From assembly GCA_023014365.1 (NCBI GenBank), contig JAEBUN010000013.1, positions 310,001 through 374,000 of the forward strand: a stretch of 64,000 bases of DNA. The letters run 5' to 3'. The notes beneath the pieces were generated by a model. It was not told the origin of the DNA, searched no databases, and was given only the letters and a program-made list of their open reading frames with translations. Position numbers and translations under genes: made by a program. Each line of letters begins with the position of its first letter. Position 1 is the first letter of the stretch. Positions 62,749 through 64,000 of the stretch are shown piece by piece. The DNA is from Lepiota brunneoincarnata (taxonomy: Eukaryota > Basidiomycota > Agaricomycetes > Agaricales > Agaricaceae).

Positions 62749-63114
62749 TTATCTACTCAGCTCCTTTGATGCAGGTCTAGCAAATATCAGGTACCCAATT
62801 ATAAGCTGATCATGGGAACACGACTCATGAACAGTTCTTTTATAACCGCAGCATTCGAGGATCGGACCGACTAGGCCAAAGGTACCCACGCCACTCTGCC
62901 ACACATCTTGTACTCCTTCCTCTACTAGCACACAGCTTCCAATGACGAGGACAATGAGGCAAGTCGCCGTAAGTACTTCCCTAGCCGACCCCCATCCTAG
63001 GCGTAATAAAAATACCACGTTCAGTGGAATCCACCCAAGGTCAAGGGCTATTCCTTGGACGTGCCCGGAAGCGTAGCCTTCTCTCATCCTCGACGCTTTA
63101 AAGGGTGACGCCAA
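62749..63114 (-). CDS. Hypothetical open frame, 121 residues, intact only in copy C
   Basis: The frame includes a hydrophobic segment (LTATCLIVLVIGSCVLV) that could span a membrane, and a cysteine-containing C-terminal part (ILECCGYKRTVHESC). In A and B the same frame is interrupted by TAA after NVVF (near 5320 and 20687). It may be a remnant of the gene upstream of SPT7 or a chance frame. Confidence 0.3.
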   Translation of the reverse strand: MASPFKASRMREGYASGHVQGIALDLGWIPLNVVFLLRLGWGSAREVLTATCLIVLVIGSCVLVEEGVQDVWQSGVGTFGLVGPILECCGYKRTVHESCSHDQLIIGYLIFARPASKELSR

Positions 63115-64000
63115 ACTTATTAGCCAATTCCGGTTGGTGCATGAATATCGCTTCTGGCGCGAACAAACACACGTATCAACACTGTTGTATTACGCACTCG
63201 GAAAAGGCAGAGGGACTTGCGTTACAGTCATACTTGGGCTTCGGTTGAAGCTAAGTGCTTAGTAAAAGGCTGGGGCGCACAATCACTTCCTCACGTCCAT
63301 ATAATTGTTCTAGTTGCCTCATTGATGAAAGCCGGTTCTTGCACAACGGTATGTGGCACCACTGGTGGAGCGTGCAAGGTCATTAGCCAAAGGGACTGAT
63401 GGCTCCCCGTCAAGATGCACATACCGCAATAAACAAAGCTGCGATGGCAAAGGCAAGCAAGCTTGAGAGCACGGAGAACGATAGGGTACAGTGGCTACAC
63501 GCTCTCTCCACTTTTTATAATTTACCAGCGGGTTTCTCTTTCTCCTTACCTCCAGGTTGTATGTACGACCATCTATGCACTTTCACTGATCGAATCAGCA
63601 GGCGTTAGGTGCCACTCACATGTACCGAAAGGATGTCATTGCCGCATCACTCCACTGAGATCCCGAAGGTTGCTAGAAAGATTTCGATAACGGAAAGTCG
63701 GTTTCGGCCCCAAGGCTTGTATACGCGCCTCTATTTAGATAACCACCAAGTAGGTCCCACGACCAGGAGAAACCGCGTTTCCAGATATACTGTATGACTG
63801 CTGCAAGGTTCGGGGGTAAAGACACGTATCCACTAGCTATGTGGCATACGCTTCATGCCCCTACGTGTCCGAACCTCTACGGACCCCGGAACTAAAGCTT
63901 CTGTGTAAAAGAGTGTAAGAGAGTAATAAAAAGGTGTAAGGTAAAGAGCGAGATAAAGGAGAGCCAAAATACTCTAGATGATCGCGATGTCCTCACGTAG

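Larger units (their letters stand above)
47735..63999 (-). repeat. Right arm (copy C) of the ~16-kb inverted repeat, running off the window
   Basis: Read on the minus strand from 63999 downwards it reproduces the order SPT7 fragment, membrane-protein tail, laccase, MFS transporter, H2B, SET1 fragment, then the first 4 kb of the repeat unit. Homology stops at about 47735, just upstream of a membrane-protein gene. C shares with A the inverted SPT7 segment and the SPT7/membrane-tail junction, so A and C derive from a common rearranged ancestor. Confidence 0.93.

Overview
The window looks like nuclear DNA from a filamentous basidiomycete, most likely an Agaricomycete. Genes carry many short GT-AG introns of about 50-60 bases. 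Recognisable products are typical of such fungi: a laccase, a fungal major-facilitator transporter, a penta-EF-hand protein, lineage-style multi-pass membrane families, and the chromatin proteins SPT7, SET1 and histone H2B. A placement near Rhizoctonia-like Cantharellales is only a guess.

The dominant feature is a set of segmental duplications. Bases 1-8313 (copy A) recur as a direct repeat at about 15303-23680 (copy B). A 7-kb block between them (8314-15302) holds the tail of a membrane protein, laccase, MFS transporter, histone H2B and the C-terminal half of SET1. Nearly all of this, from about 4291 through the A/B junction to about 19390, is present again in inverted orientation at about 47735-63999 (copy C), and C runs off the window end. 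The region is therefore an inverted repeat with arms of about 16 kb around a mostly unique spacer (about 19.4-47.7 kb), with a direct 8.3-kb repeat inside the left side.

Copy B holds the only SPT7 gene that reads through: bromodomain, an acidic linker, histone fold and a proline/glycine-rich tail. In A and C a 0.7-kb internal segment of SPT7 is inverted, and the gene is cut in the histone fold and joined to an unrelated membrane-protein tail at the same base. A second segment of 331 bases is also inverted between B and A/C. Fates differ within the repeats. Histone H2B reads as a complete four-exon gene in A but is deleted and has lost its stop in C. SET1 is dead in both. Laccase is dead in both and mostly deleted in A. 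The MFS transporter carries different frameshifts in each copy.

The spacer contains the 3' half of SPT7, a PEF1-type calcium-binding protein (25.2-26.5 kb), an unrecognised multi-exon gene (26.7-28.0 kb), a tandem pair of seven-span membrane proteins on the minus strand (28.7-30.0 and 32.0-33.3 kb), and two members of another large membrane family (plus strand at 35.9-37.6 kb, minus strand at 45.8-47.7 kb). The 38-45 kb stretch is gene-poor and holds decayed remnants, one with kinase-like (APH family) signatures. I found no CRISPR array, tRNA, rRNA or recognisable transposase. All exon limits are by-eye predictions.
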